From: Syntrophaceticus schinkii
GTDB taxonomy: Bacteria > Bacillota > DSM-12270 > Thermacetogeniales > Thermacetogeniaceae
NCBI RefSeq assembly: GCF_000946815.1
Contig: NZ_CDRZ01000241.1
Location: 1 to 39,073 of the forward strand
Length of the DNA stretch: 39,073 nucleotides
Reading direction: 5' to 3'
The translations under genes and the position numbers were made by a program. Position 1 is the stretch's first letter. Each line of letters opens with the position of its first letter. The notes under the pieces were generated by a model, which was not told the origin of the DNA, made no database searches, and worked only from the letters and a program-made list of their open reading frames with translations. This document shows, in pieces, positions 25,562 through 35,203 of this stretch.

Positions 25562-26092
25562 ATGTTGGAGAATGAAAGCAGAGAACGTGATGAAAGATTT
25601 ATGAAAGAGGCGATCAAAGAAGCTTATAAAGCCGCCGCTAAGCTGGAGGTGCCTGTGGGTGCTGTGGTGGTGGCAGGGGATGAGGTGATCGCCCGCGGCC
25701 ACAACCTGAGGGAAAGGCTCGGCGATCCTACAGCCCATGCCGAGATTTTGGCTCTGCGAGAGGCTGCCTTAAGGCTGGAAAGCTGGCGCTTGAACGAGTG
25801 TACCCTCTATGTTACCATGGAACCCTGCCCCATGTGTGCCGGAGCGGCGATCCAGGGGCGAGTAGGCCGCATTGTTTACGGTGCCGCCGACCCCAAAGCC
25901 GGTGCTGCCGGGTCCTGTGTGGATCTTCTCAGCGAAACTTGTTTCAATCACCAGGTTGAGGTGAGTGGCGGTATCATGGAAGAAAAATGCGCATATGTCG
26001 TACAGGAATTTTTTCGCAGGCTGCGTTCCGGGGAAAAAAAGAACGAGTTCCAGGCAGAACCTGTGGAAGGGTGTTCTCCAGGGCAGGAATAG
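25562..26092 (+). CDS. tadA: TadA, tRNA adenosine deaminase
   Basis: 176 residues from ATG 25562 with GAGGCGG at about 25551-25557. Deaminates the wobble adenosine of tRNA-Arg(ACG) to inosine; the substrate tRNA is encoded at 10930-11006. Zinc-dependent cytidine-deaminase fold: catalytic H59-A-E61 in PTAHAEILAL and C89/C92 in MEPCPMCAGA, preceded by VPVGAVVVAGDEVIARGHN. The C-terminal ~20 residues (KNEFQAEPVEGCSPGQE) are extra compared with most homologues. Monocistronic as far as can be seen; the usual Firmicute companion, the SRP RNA gene, is not found directly downstream. Confidence 0.95.
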   Translation: MLENESRERDERFMKEAIKEAYKAAAKLEVPVGAVVVAGDEVIARGHNLRERLGDPTAHAEILALREAALRLESWRLNECTLYVTMEPCPMCAGAAIQGRVGRIVYGAADPKAGAAGSCVDLLSETCFNHQVEVSGGIMEEKCAYVVQEFFRRLRSGEKKNEFQAEPVEGCSPGQE

Positions 26093-26102
26093 TGTGGTAT
26101 GC

Positions 26103-26166
26103 CAGCGTTTAAATGACTTTGACAGTTAAGCGGGAAGCTTAGGATACTTTTACTGGTATTTAGCAA
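26103..26166 (+). repeat. 64-bp direct repeat, copy 1
   Basis: Shares CAGCRTTTAAATGACTTTGACAGTTAA and GGAAGCTTA with 27102-27165, about 999 bp away in the same orientation; the 3' third is diverged. The two copies bracket the small membrane protein gene. No terminal inverted repeats are seen. Confidence 0.75.
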
Positions 26167-26409
26167 TATGTATCGCTTGAATCTCTTTTGATCTTCAGAT
26201 AATTTCAAAAGAGTTTTTACTTTTACCTTCCCATGCCTGAAAACGAGTATGCTTGTTAATGTGGATGTTCAAAAAGGTCACCTATTGGCAAAAGTAATAG
26301 GATAGGGATTTTGATTTTTAACCCTGAGTGGTTTTGCCGTGGGAACCCCTGCCTGTAGAAGTATATGATGTACCAAAAAATCTATGCGAAAAAGCTCGGA
26401 GGGTAAGGC

Positions 26410-26868
26410 ATGACTCGCTCAAATGATAGAAAAGCACCGCCGGTAATGAAACAAGATCGCGCTAAAATTTGGATCAGAACAGTTATTTTTGCCGTATTCT
26501 TTACTCTTTTTGGCCTGGCCCTCTACCGGGATATTCAAATGAGGTATTTCAGTTACTTGTGGGCATTGATAACATTTTTGCCCTGTTTGGTCATCGGGTT
26601 TTGGATGTGCAGGTTGGTCCCCATGCAGGTTCATTCGGAATTCCAGGTTATAACTTTTTCTTTTGACCGCATCTATTTTGCACTTATTCTGACACTGGTT
26701 ATTTTAAAGGCCATTACAGGGAAGGTGCTTTACATAACAGTCTTAGCCGATGTAATTATGTGCGTGATTTTAGGACTGATGGTTGGGCGGTTAAGTGGGA
26801 TTTGTCTTCGAGTTCATGGTCTAAAGGGGAGATTTAGCAAACCTGATGGTTCTCGGTCCGGGACTTGA
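26410..26868 (+). CDS. Small four-helix membrane protein of unknown function
   Basis: 152 residues from ATG 26410 with CGGAGGG about 8 nt upstream. After a short charged N-terminus (MTRSNDRKAPPVMKQDRAK) four hydrophobic stretches are visible: about 21-39, 46-68, 85-101 and 105-130, followed by a basic tail (VHGLKGRFSKPDGSRSG). I do not recognise the family; it resembles small CcdC-like or DUF-type integral membrane proteins only in general plan. It stands alone between two copies of a 64-bp direct repeat. The 26093-26409 spacer before it holds the first repeat copy and nothing else recognisable. Confidence 0.65.
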   Translation: MTRSNDRKAPPVMKQDRAKIWIRTVIFAVFFTLFGLALYRDIQMRYFSYLWALITFLPCLVIGFWMCRLVPMQVHSEFQVITFSFDRIYFALILTLVILKAITGKVLYITVLADVIMCVILGLMVGRLSGICLRVHGLKGRFSKPDGSRSGT

Positions 26869-27280
26869 TTTTGTGCGTCAGCATCCCATTGGGTCTATAA
26901 GTGCTGAATAGGATGGCGCCTTATTTCTACGAGCACAGTGATACGAATTATGAACTATCAGGGTGTAAAATACACAGTGCTATCATAGCGTTTACCTTTG
27001 GATTCTGCCTATCTTTGTAAGGAAGACCTACAGCACAGGTACCCGTTCATTCCTTTTCAATTTGGACAGCACCAGAGGGAGTTCCCAGGCTTAAGCATAG
27101 TCAGCATTTAAATGACTTTGACAGTTAAACTGGAAGCTTATATAATTTAATTGGTGTTTTAACAAAATCCGCCCCAGCGTTCGGGGCTGAACTGTCACGG
27201 GGACGGTTCTCTTGATCTATTTTAACTGAATTCCGTTTCTGTTGAAAACCGACCACATGGTCTGGAAAATTAAAACTTAC
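26869..27280. other. Gene-free stretch upstream of tRNA-Ser(CGA)
   Basis: About 410 bp. Besides the direct repeat copy at 27102-27165 it has a small hairpin GCCCC / GGGGC at about 27172-27188 and a hairpin-family core CACGGGGACGGTTCTCTTGATC at 27198-27219 whose stem is poorly preserved. A weak TTGAAA at 27242-27247 could be the -35 of the tRNA promoter. No coding region is credible. Confidence 0.5.
27102..27165 (+). repeat. 64-bp direct repeat, copy 2
   Basis: Second copy of the repeat at 26103-26166. Beginning CAGCATTTAAATGACTTTGA; identity is highest over the first ~28 bases and falls off after GGAAGCTTA. Confidence 0.75.
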
Positions 27281-27446
<166 letters not shown>

Positions 27447-27479
27447 TCGGGAACTCATAGAGCGACGGATTGTTTAGAA

Positions 27480-28250
27480 TCAATATCGCCATCGCTTATT
27501 TGCCAAAAATACTTTCAAATAACATCGTATAGTATAATAGCGTATTATCATGTCCAGGTTTGTAAATGAAACGCCGGCATTGTTAAGCTGTATGCTCGTA
27601 ATGCCATCTAATTTGTAAGTATAGATCAGGCCTTTCTCTAAGTTGGCAAAATACAGCATTTTAGGCGTATAGAAGGCGAGTTGGTTTTCAGATATAAACC
27701 GAGAGTCCATTATATCACCACCCGATTTTATACCTGGTATTGTAAAATATTTGTTTTTGTCGTCGAGTGAAATTATTTTTCCGCTGTCGAGTAGGGGGGT
27801 GTGATAGTCATATTCCGAGACAAGCACAATCTCGCTGTTAGCGTTAACATGAAGTGTAATTTTATCCATGATCATGATGTTTTCAACGGTTCCGGTGCTA
27901 ATGTGATAGCGGTAATAGAATAGGCCTTCCATGAGATTCAAAATTTTCCACTTCCGGGTGAGGATCGAGTATATTATTATAAACAACTTGATAATAAATA
28001 TAGTCACCATAGCCCCCGCAAGATATAATTCTTTTTCCGGCGGCCAGGTTGCCCCCTTCAAAATATTTATAGGCACCAGCATTTACTATAATGTTTTCAT
28101 TGCCCGGCCCAAAATGTTTATTTAGAAGCACTAAAAAGCTCTTACCATTATTATCATAGGTTACTATGATTCGCTGCTCTAATTGTGCCGTTGCGGAATC
28201 TCCTTCGAAAAAATGTTTCAGGTGTGGCCACGCATCCTTACATGACTCCG
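27480..28250 (-). pseudogene. Decayed AT-rich gene of unknown function
   Basis: Two overlapping minus-strand readings belong together. One, from about 28248 to 27899, reads EQRIIVTYDNNGKSFLVLLN through IVNAGAYKYFEGGNLAAGKR to PEVENFESHG; the other continues from about 27950 as GLFYYRYHISTGTVENIMIM to the stop at 27480. A frameshift near 27930-27950 separates them, and upstream the frame is closed by TGA near 28250. Beyond that a low-complexity stretch (QDTTSQVDTHDSQATPAEDE), readable in another frame, looks like a lipoprotein linker. Content is beta-strand-like; I recognise no family. Lower GC than its neighbours suggests transfer. It faces away from the restriction operon. Confidence 0.55.
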
Positions 28251-28508
28251 GCTTTGTTTTTCATCTTCTGCTGGTGTTGCCTGGGAATCATGGGTATCCA
28301 CCTGGGATGTTGTATCCTGTTCTATCCACAAGTGCAGGAAAATATGGATCTTCTAGAGAACATATTTTTCATTAACCATTTTTATGGTGCTATGGTGCTT
28401 TTTAATTAGGGAGCGAAATGTACCCTTTATTGACAATCGTTCTGGCATTTCGGGAACCTATACAGATCATATTTCCAGTACGACTGGCCGTTATTGGGGG
28501 GTAAGGTA

Positions 28509-29015
28509 ATGGGTTGGATTAATGGATTAAACCTGAGTATGGGCGGTATGGGCAATACAAAATTTTCTTTCTACATTAGCGGGTTAGGAAATGGTCTGCT
28601 CGGAGATTGTATCCACGAGTGCTGGTGTGTTGTAGGAATCTCAATAAAGAACCGTTTTTTCAACTATAAAGAGCACAATGAAATACTCGGCTTTGGAGAG
28701 GTGCAGTGTCTTCGGGACAGTCTCGACAGTCTGCTAAGGGACGAAATTACAGAAGACGTGGTATTGTCTTTTGTTGAACCGGATATTGAGTTTAAGTTGA
28801 ATACGGCACTCGACTTGCGAACTCTTAAGAATGTTCTTTATGTAAAAGAGGGATACGGGATCCAGGACATTTCCGTGGATTTGGTACTAAACCTTACAGG
28901 CAACGGGGATTATTATATTTTGCCGTTCAGTCGAAGGGAAATAGAATTGTTGCTTGCATACCTAAATAAGGTAATTCCGCAACTTGAGTTGCAATGGGAA
29001 AAGGCAAGAAGCTAA
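28509..29015 (+). CDS. Hypothetical protein, possible WapI-type immunity protein
   Basis: 168 residues from ATG 28509 with GGGGGGT at about 28496-28501; a TTG at 28494 is in frame but less likely. No signal peptide or membrane helix. Features seen: WCVVGISIKNRFFNYKEHNE, DSLDSLLRDEIT, FVEPDIEFKLNTALD, ISVDLVLNLTGNGDYYILPF and a C-terminal helix ELLLAYLNKVIPQLE. This order of a strand pair, a regulatory helix, an 'EPDIEF' strand and a final long helix resembles WapI family contact-dependent toxin immunity proteins, but the match is from memory and weak. No toxin gene is adjacent. It stands in the island 166 bp before mod, as an isolated gene. The 28251-28508 spacer before it holds only remains of the decayed gene. 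Confidence 0.5.
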   Translation: MGWINGLNLSMGGMGNTKFSFYISGLGNGLLGDCIHECWCVVGISIKNRFFNYKEHNEILGFGEVQCLRDSLDSLLRDEITEDVVLSFVEPDIEFKLNTALDLRTLKNVLYVKEGYGIQDISVDLVLNLTGNGDYYILPFSRREIELLLAYLNKVIPQLELQWEKARS

Positions 29016-29181
29016 TTTTGGGAGTAAAGTGTTACTGTAGCGCGAAGCCCCAAATTGTCCCTGAAAAAAATAACGAGTTGATGTTTCCGCAACTTAGTTC
29101 AAGGCGCATAAGAGCAATTGTATAGCGCATTTTCGCAGTAGTACCAAGTTGATGGAAGTAGTTTTTAAGGAGTGATATTGA

Positions 29182-31155
29182 ATGAGCAGGAAAGAAAGGG
29201 GTCCGGAAAGGCTTGATCTGCGATCAATGGATATCAGTGCTGACAACAGGGCAAAGCTGAAACAACTTTTCCCTTCAGTTTTTACTGAAACGAGAAATGA
29301 GAAAGGTGAACTTGTTGAAAGCATTGACTTCGAGAAGCTTAAGGCTGAGTTAGGCACTTTCAGCGACCTGTTTGAAAGCCGCAGGGAGCGCTACGGTATG
29401 GATTGGCCTGGCAAAAAAGACTGTCTAAAGATTATACAGCAGTCATCCATAGGAACTCTCAAGCCCTGCCAGGAGGAATCGGTCAACTTCGGCACCACTG
29501 AAAACCTCTTTATCGAGGGCGACAACCTGGAAGTACTCAAACTCTTACAGAAGTCTTATTATGGCAAGGTCAAGATGATTTATATCGATCCACCGTACAA
29601 CACCGGCAAGGAGTTTATTTATCCGGATAATTATCAAGAATCTCTGGATACATACCTTTCTTATGCTGGGTTGGTGGACGGTGAGGGAAAAAAGTCTTCC
29701 ACTAACACCCCCAATGAAGGCAGGTTCCATACAAAGTGGCTGAATATGATGTATCCCCGTCTTTACCTGGCGCGTATCTTACTACGGGAGGATGGGGTGA
29801 TTTTCATATCGATTGATGATAATGAAGTAAGTAATTTACGGAAGTTATGTGATGAGATTTTTGGGGAAGAGAATTTTGTAGCAACAATTATATGGCAAAA
29901 AGTCTTTTCACCTAAAAATACAGCAAAACATTTTTCTGAAGACCATGATTATATATTGACTTATGCCAAAAACGCTGAAGTATGGGTGCCCAACCTGTTA
30001 CCACGCACAAAATCTATGAAATCAAGGTATCGCAACTCGGATAATGATCCTCGTGGTTCTTGGTCTTCATCGGATCTTTGTGCTCGTAATTATTATGGCG
30101 AGGGAACATATTCAGTTATTTGTCCGTCTGGTCGTGTAATTGAAGGCCCCCCAAAAGGTACTTATTGGAGGGTATCAAAAGAAAAATTTGAACAACTTGA
30201 TAAAGATAATCGTATCTGGTGGGGCGTTAATGGTAACAACATGCCTAGATTAAAGCGTTTCTTAAAGGAAGTTAAGCATGGAATTGTACCACAAACTTTG
30301 TGGAGGTATAAAGATGTTGGGCATACCCAGGAAGCCAAAAAGGAACTGCTTGCACATGTTGCCTTTTCCTCATCGGACTCAGTTTTCGATACTCCTAAAC
30401 CCACGCGGTTAGTTGCCAAAATGCTCCAAATTGCTACCAAAGATGACGGCGGGGATATTGTACTAGATTTCTTCGCTGGGTCTTGTTCTGCAGCTGAGGC
30501 TGTATTTAAACAAAACATATATGATAATGGCAACCGCAAATTCATCATGGTACAGCTTCCCGAGTTAATTGAGGATCGTCACTTACAATCAATTGCTGAC
30601 ATCGGCAAAGAGCGTATCCGCCGGGTGATCCAAAAGATTGAAGAGGAGCAAGCCGCTAAAGAGAGAGAAGCCAAAGGACAATTGCCCGGATTTGAAGAAA
30701 AGCAGCCAGATCTCGACCTCGGCTTTAAGGTTTTCAAGCTTGATAGATCTAATTTCAAAATATGGAATGATACCGATGTCGACATTTCGGAAAAAGAATT
30801 GGTAAGACAGCTTACTCTCTTCATCGACCATATCGATCCCGAGGCTAAACAGGAAGACATTCTCTACGAACTACTATTAAAAGCGGGCTTTATGCCTACT
30901 GAAAAAGTAGAAAAGCTCGAAATGGCGGGTAAGACGGTCTTTTCCATTGCTGATGGGGCATTGCTAATCTGTTTGGAAGATGAAATCACCAGCGAACTTA
31001 TTGATATGGTAGCGGAAGCAGAACCGATGCAGTTTATCTGCCTGGACCAGGGTTTCCAGGGCAATGACCAACTTAAGGCCAATGCAGTGCAGACCTTTGC
31101 CGCCCGCAGTCAGGGTCGGGATAAAACCGAACAGATTGTGTTCCGGACGGTATAA
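29182..31155 (+). CDS. mod: Type III restriction-modification Mod subunit (adenine-N6 methyltransferase)
   Basis: 657 residues from ATG 29182 with AAGGAG at about 29167-29172. Beta-class DNA methyltransferase: catalytic DPPY at 136-139 in IYIDPPYNTGKEF comes first, and the SAM-binding motif follows near residue 430 (VLDFFAGSCSAAEAVF), the order of type III Mod proteins. NLFIEGDNLEVLKLL before the DPPY and RFHTKWLNMMYPRLYLAR after it are typical. The target recognition domain lies between (about 235-390). Mod recognises the site and methylates one strand, and forms the complex with Res. The gene's last 141 bp are duplicated at 36562-36702. A RhuM-family gene starts 14 nt downstream, then res. 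Confidence 0.95.
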   Translation: MSRKERGPERLDLRSMDISADNRAKLKQLFPSVFTETRNEKGELVESIDFEKLKAELGTFSDLFESRRERYGMDWPGKKDCLKIIQQSSIGTLKPCQEESVNFGTTENLFIEGDNLEVLKLLQKSYYGKVKMIYIDPPYNTGKEFIYPDNYQESLDTYLSYAGLVDGEGKKSSTNTPNEGRFHTKWLNMMYPRLYLARILLREDGVIFISIDDNEVSNLRKLCDEIFGEENFVATIIWQKVFSPKNTAKHFSEDHDYILTYAKNAEVWVPNLLPRTKSMKSRYRNSDNDPRGSWSSSDLCARNYYGEGTYSVICPSGRVIEGPPKGTYWRVSKEKFEQLDKDNRIWWGVNGNNMPRLKRFLKEVKHGIVPQTLWRYKDVGHTQEAKKELLAHVAFSSSDSVFDTPKPTRLVAKMLQIATKDDGGDIVLDFFAGSCSAAEAVFKQNIYDNGNRKFIMVQLPELIEDRHLQSIADIGKERIRRVIQKIEEEQAAKEREAKGQLPGFEEKQPDLDLGFKVFKLDRSNFKIWNDTDVDISEKELVRQLTLFIDHIDPEAKQEDILYELLLKAGFMPTEKVEKLEMAGKTVFSIADGALLICLEDEITSELIDMVAEAEPMQFICLDQGFQGNDQLKANAVQTFAARSQGRDKTEQIVFRTV

Positions 31156-31169
31156 GGGGGGATTTATAG

Positions 31170-32219
31170 ATGGGTGCCAATAACTACAAAAAAGGTGATA
31201 TGCTGCCGCCGAAAGGGCAAATATTGCTATATCAAACCGAAGATGGTCGTCAGCGGATTGAAGTACGGCTGCAGGATGAAACAGTATGGTTAAGTCAGCG
31301 TTTGATGGCTGAACTGTTTCAGGTGGGTGTCAATACTGTGAATTATCATATTAAAGAGATTTTTGCAGATGGTGAACTTATGCCTGAGGCAACTATTCGA
31401 AAGTATCGAATAGTTCGAACCGAAGGGAAACGGGCTGTTGAACGTCAGATTGACTTTTATAATCTCGACATGATTATCGCTGTGGGTTACCGGGTTCGCT
31501 CGCATCGGGGCACTCAATTCCGCCAGTGGGCAACTGAGCGGTTGAGAGAATTCATAATCAAGGGTTTTGTTCTGGACGATGAGCGGCTTTCTGAACCTGG
31601 AGGTATCGACTATTTCGATGAACTACTTGATCGCATACGGGCCATTCGTGCCTCCGAAAAGCGCTTTTATCAGAAAGTACGAGATATTTATACACTGAGT
31701 GCAGACTATGATCCGAAAAGCCCCATGACTCTGGAGTTTTTCGCCACTGTGCAAAACAAGATGCTTTATGCTGCTACTGGTATGACTGCTGCTGAGCTGA
31801 TTTATTCCCGTGCAGATTCCTCGAAGCCCAATATGGGCCTTACTACCTGGAAAGGGGCAGGCCGGGGAAGGCAGCTAACAAAACAAGATACAGAAACAGC
31901 TAAGAACTATTTGAATCAAGAAGAAATGAAGATGTTGGGGCTGTTGGTTAACCAGTACCTGGATTTTGCAGAGTTACAGGCGCGGCAGAGGAAAGTTATG
32001 TATATGGCTGACTGGAAGGTTAAGCTTGACGCTTTTTTGAAGCTCAATGACCGAGACATACTGACACATGCCGGAAAAATATCCGCAAAAATTGCCAAAG
32101 AACTGGCACATGGTGAGTACAATAAGTTTGCAAAAAATAGACAGATGATTGAAGCGGACAGGGCTGATGAGGAACTTCGCAAAGCTGTTCTGAAGCTGAC
32201 GGGGGGAGAAGAGGAATGA
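31170..32219 (+). CDS. RhuM-family (virulence RhuM) protein inside the R-M operon
   Basis: 349 residues from ATG 31170 with AAGGGGGGA upstream. Reads as PF13310-type RhuM: YQTEDGRQRIEVRLQDETVWLSQ, LMAELFQVGVNTVNYHIKEIFADGEL (winged-helix-like DNA-binding part), ATIRKYRIVRTEGKR, FYNLDMIIAVGYRVRSHRGTQFRQWAT, then a C-terminal half with a helical region ending in ELAHGEYNKFAKNRQMIEADRADEEL. Named after a Salmonella pathogenicity island gene; its biochemical role is unknown, though it is often found next to restriction systems. Its stop overlaps the start of res by four bases (ATGA at 32216-32219), so the three genes form one coupled operon. It may control or modulate the restriction enzyme. Confidence 0.9.
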   Translation: MGANNYKKGDMLPPKGQILLYQTEDGRQRIEVRLQDETVWLSQRLMAELFQVGVNTVNYHIKEIFADGELMPEATIRKYRIVRTEGKRAVERQIDFYNLDMIIAVGYRVRSHRGTQFRQWATERLREFIIKGFVLDDERLSEPGGIDYFDELLDRIRAIRASEKRFYQKVRDIYTLSADYDPKSPMTLEFFATVQNKMLYAATGMTAAELIYSRADSSKPNMGLTTWKGAGRGRQLTKQDTETAKNYLNQEEMKMLGLLVNQYLDFAELQARQRKVMYMADWKVKLDAFLKLNDRDILTHAGKISAKIAKELAHGEYNKFAKNRQMIEADRADEELRKAVLKLTGGEEE

Positions 32220-35194
32220 AGCTTAAATTTGAACCCGACCTGGAATTTCAAATAGATGCAATTCAATCTGTAACGGACCTCTTCAAGGGATTGCCGCCGA
32301 AACAAAGTAAATTTGAAATCAGTCCCTGGAAACCGAATGGTGCGATCTTTAACGATCTGGGTGTAGGCAACAGCTTAATGCTAGAAAAAGATCAGCTGCT
32401 AATGAATCTGCATACGGTTCAGGAACGGAATCTTGTCCCCAAATCCCGCTTTTTGATAGGCGAAGGAAATCCTTATTTGTTCCCTAATTTCTCTGTGGAG
32501 ATGGAGACCGGTACCGGAAAGACCTATGTTTATCTGCGCACCATTTTCGAGTTAAATCGCATGTACGACTTTAAGAAGTTTATTGTTGTGGTACCATCGG
32601 TGGCTATTCGTGAGGGTGTTTTATCTTCTATCAAACTGATGTGGGAGCATTTTAAGGGGTTGTATGATCATGTTCCCTTTGACTATTTTGTTTACAGTTC
32701 CGGTGACCTTTCCAAGGTGCGCCAGTTCGCAACAAGCAATGAAATCCAGATTATGATCATCAATATCCAGGCGTTTCAGAAGGATGCCGGGAATATTGAT
32801 GACTATTCTAAATTAACAGATAGCCAGCGTAAAAAATTAAATGTCATTCACCAGGAACAGGACAGAATGTCAGGTCGTCGACCGATTGAGTATATCCAGG
32901 CTACCAATCCAATTGTGATCATTGACGAACCACAGAGTGTTGACAACACTCCCAAGTCCCAGCGGGCAATTAGGACCCTGAACCCCCTGTTTTGTTTGCG
33001 CTATTCAGCTACCCACACCAATCCGTATAATCTGCTCTATAGGCTTGACCCCATTCGGGCCTTTGATATGCGATTGGTCAAACAGATTGAAGTGTCCTCA
33101 ATCCGCGCAGAGGATAATTTCAATGATGTTTTTATTCGTATTGATAATATCGGTTATGCCAAGAACGCTAAGACTCCACATGCCAGGGCGTCGATCCATA
33201 TAGACACCAAAAACGGGCCAAAGGAAAAGGAAATTACCCTAAGGCAGGGAACTGACATCAGCCGACAGACCAACCGTCCAGGATATGACGGCTATATTGT
33301 AACCAATATTTGTGCTGAGAAAGGACTTGAGCATGTGGAGTTTGCCAACGGAAAAACCCTTGCGCTGGGGCAAGAAGAGGGGGGCATGGGCGATGAACTG
33401 CTCAAGGCTCAGATCCATCAAGCTGTTGAGGAGCATTTCAAGAAGGAGTTAAGGTTTAAAGGCAAGGGGATCAAGGTCCTTTCACTTTTCTTTATAGACA
33501 AGGTGGCAAATTATCGCTGGTATGATGAAGAGGGCAACCCTCATCAAGGAAAGATAGCCAGGTGGTTCCAAGAGGCTTTTGACGAAGTTTCTCAGAAGCC
33601 AATCTATAAGGGTTTGCTTCCTTTCAGCGTAGATGAGCTGCATGACGGGTATTTTTCAGTTGACAAAAAAAGAGGTAAGGTTGTTGGCTTGAAGGACACC
33701 AGTGGAGCGACCAAAGCCGATGACGAAACGTACCAGTTGATTATGAGGGACAAGGAACGGCTGTTATCCCAGGATGTTCCTCTTCGCTTTATCTTTAGCC
33801 ATTCGGCCCTAAAAGAGGGATGGGATAACCCAAATGTGTTTCAAATCTGTTCTTTGCGTGAGATGGGCACTGAGCGCGAACGCCGACAAACTTTGGGCAG
33901 GGGTCTGCGCTTGCCGGTGAACCAAAATGGGGAGCGGGTCTATGATGACAATATCAACCGGCTGACTGTAATTGCCAGTGAATCCTTTGAGGATTATGCA
34001 CGGGGACTACAGGAAGACATTGAAAAGGATGTCGGAGGCGGGTTTAAATTCGGGCGTATAGCAAAGATCGCTTTTGCCAGGCTGATTGACAATACTACTG
34101 AGCAGCCTATTGGACAGGAAGCATCGGAAAAGATTTGGCAGACACTGGTAAAGGAAGGCTACCTGGATAAACACGGTGATATCACCGACAAATTTATTCC
34201 GGAGAAAGAGGGCTTCCGGTTGGAACTTCCTGCCGAGCTTGAACCGCTGCGCATGGCTATTACCGATGAGATGAGGCGCTATATTTTCAAGAACCGTGTT
34301 GTAGATTCCCGGCAGCGCTGTACTCTAATATACAACAAGCGCATTGAGCTGAATGAGGAGTTCCAGGTTATTTGGCAAAAGATCAATAAGAAAACCCGGT
34401 ATTCGGTGGAATTTGATACAGATAAGCTTATTGCATCTGCTGTTGAAAAAATAAAGAAGATGGAAAAAATCCAGCCAGTGCGGATTTTAATCGATAAAAC
34501 AGCAGTAGGTATCAGTGAAGCAGGTATTGAAGGGGGAAGAGTCTTGGAGAGCCGCACTAAATTTGCCAGGGGTCACCGTTATCTACCGGATATACTTTCT
34601 TACCTGCAACGGGAAACCGAACTGACCCGGGGTACACTGGTGGAGATACTTAAGCGATCTCATCGTCTGAAGGAATTTACTGTTAACCCCCAGGCCTTTA
34701 TGTCGGAGGTGGCAAAACTGATTAATCTGGCTCTAAAAGAAATGGTTGTTGACGGTATCAAGTATGAGCAGTTGGAGGGGCAGCGTTACGAGATGTGTTT
34801 ATTTGAAAATAAGGAGATCGAAGAGTATTTGTCCCGTCTCTATAAAGTGCATAGCAAAGATAACCGTACACCGTATGACTACATACCTTACGATTCCGGA
34901 TTGGAAGAGGAAATTGCAAAAAGGCTAGATTCCGACCAGAACGTAAAGTTTTTCTGTAAACTGCCGCGCTGGTTCACTGTGCCAACACCTCTGGGGGATT
35001 ATAATCCCGACTGGGCAGTTGTCACGAAAAATGAAGAGAAGCTCTATTTGGTGCGTGAGACCAAGAGCACCCATGATCGTTACGGGCGCAGAGAAACTGA
35101 GAATCTCAAGGTGGACTGTGGTCAAGCTCATTTTGATGCGCTTGGTGTTAATTTCAAAGTGGCTACAAGTATTCATGAGGTGTTGGCGGAGTAA
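32216..35194 (+). CDS. res: Type III restriction enzyme Res subunit
   Basis: 992 residues from ATG 32216. DNA-translocating ATPase and endonuclease partner of Mod. N-terminal superfamily 2 helicase: Walker A METGTGKT near residue 97, Walker B variant VIIDEPQSVDN near 236, SATHTN-type motif III, and motif VI RRQTLGRGLRLPV near 555. The C-terminal nuclease shows PDW and RETKST (about 929 and 946), fitting PD-(D/E)xK. Length and domain order match EcoP15I-type Res. All motifs look intact and the frame is unbroken, so the system is probably functional. It ends 9 bp before the decayed tRNA copy, right at the island's edge. Confidence 0.95.
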   Translation: MKLKFEPDLEFQIDAIQSVTDLFKGLPPKQSKFEISPWKPNGAIFNDLGVGNSLMLEKDQLLMNLHTVQERNLVPKSRFLIGEGNPYLFPNFSVEMETGTGKTYVYLRTIFELNRMYDFKKFIVVVPSVAIREGVLSSIKLMWEHFKGLYDHVPFDYFVYSSGDLSKVRQFATSNEIQIMIINIQAFQKDAGNIDDYSKLTDSQRKKLNVIHQEQDRMSGRRPIEYIQATNPIVIIDEPQSVDNTPKSQRAIRTLNPLFCLRYSATHTNPYNLLYRLDPIRAFDMRLVKQIEVSSIRAEDNFNDVFIRIDNIGYAKNAKTPHARASIHIDTKNGPKEKEITLRQGTDISRQTNRPGYDGYIVTNICAEKGLEHVEFANGKTLALGQEEGGMGDELLKAQIHQAVEEHFKKELRFKGKGIKVLSLFFIDKVANYRWYDEEGNPHQGKIARWFQEAFDEVSQKPIYKGLLPFSVDELHDGYFSVDKKRGKVVGLKDTSGATKADDETYQLIMRDKERLLSQDVPLRFIFSHSALKEGWDNPNVFQICSLREMGTERERRQTLGRGLRLPVNQNGERVYDDNINRLTVIASESFEDYARGLQEDIEKDVGGGFKFGRIAKIAFARLIDNTTEQPIGQEASEKIWQTLVKEGYLDKHGDITDKFIPEKEGFRLELPAELEPLRMAITDEMRRYIFKNRVVDSRQRCTLIYNKRIELNEEFQVIWQKINKKTRYSVEFDTDKLIASAVEKIKKMEKIQPVRILIDKTAVGISEAGIEGGRVLESRTKFARGHRYLPDILSYLQRETELTRGTLVEILKRSHRLKEFTVNPQAFMSEVAKLINLALKEMVVDGIKYEQLEGQRYEMCLFENKEIEEYLSRLYKVHSKDNRTPYDYIPYDSGLEEEIAKRLDSDQNVKFFCKLPRWFTVPTPLGDYNPDWAVVTKNEEKLYLVRETKSTHDRYGRRETENLKVDCGQAHFDALGVNFKVATSIHEVLAE

Positions 35195-35203
35195 CTAATA
35201 TAC

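Noticed and set aside
26869-27280. SRP RNA near tadA
   Set aside because: Firmicutes often have ffs near tadA, but no GGAA / GCAG type SRP helix could be found here.
28166-28409. Two plus-strand ORFs of about 70 residues
   Set aside because: They run antisense to the decayed minus-strand gene and lack ribosome binding sites; hydrophobicity alone is not enough.
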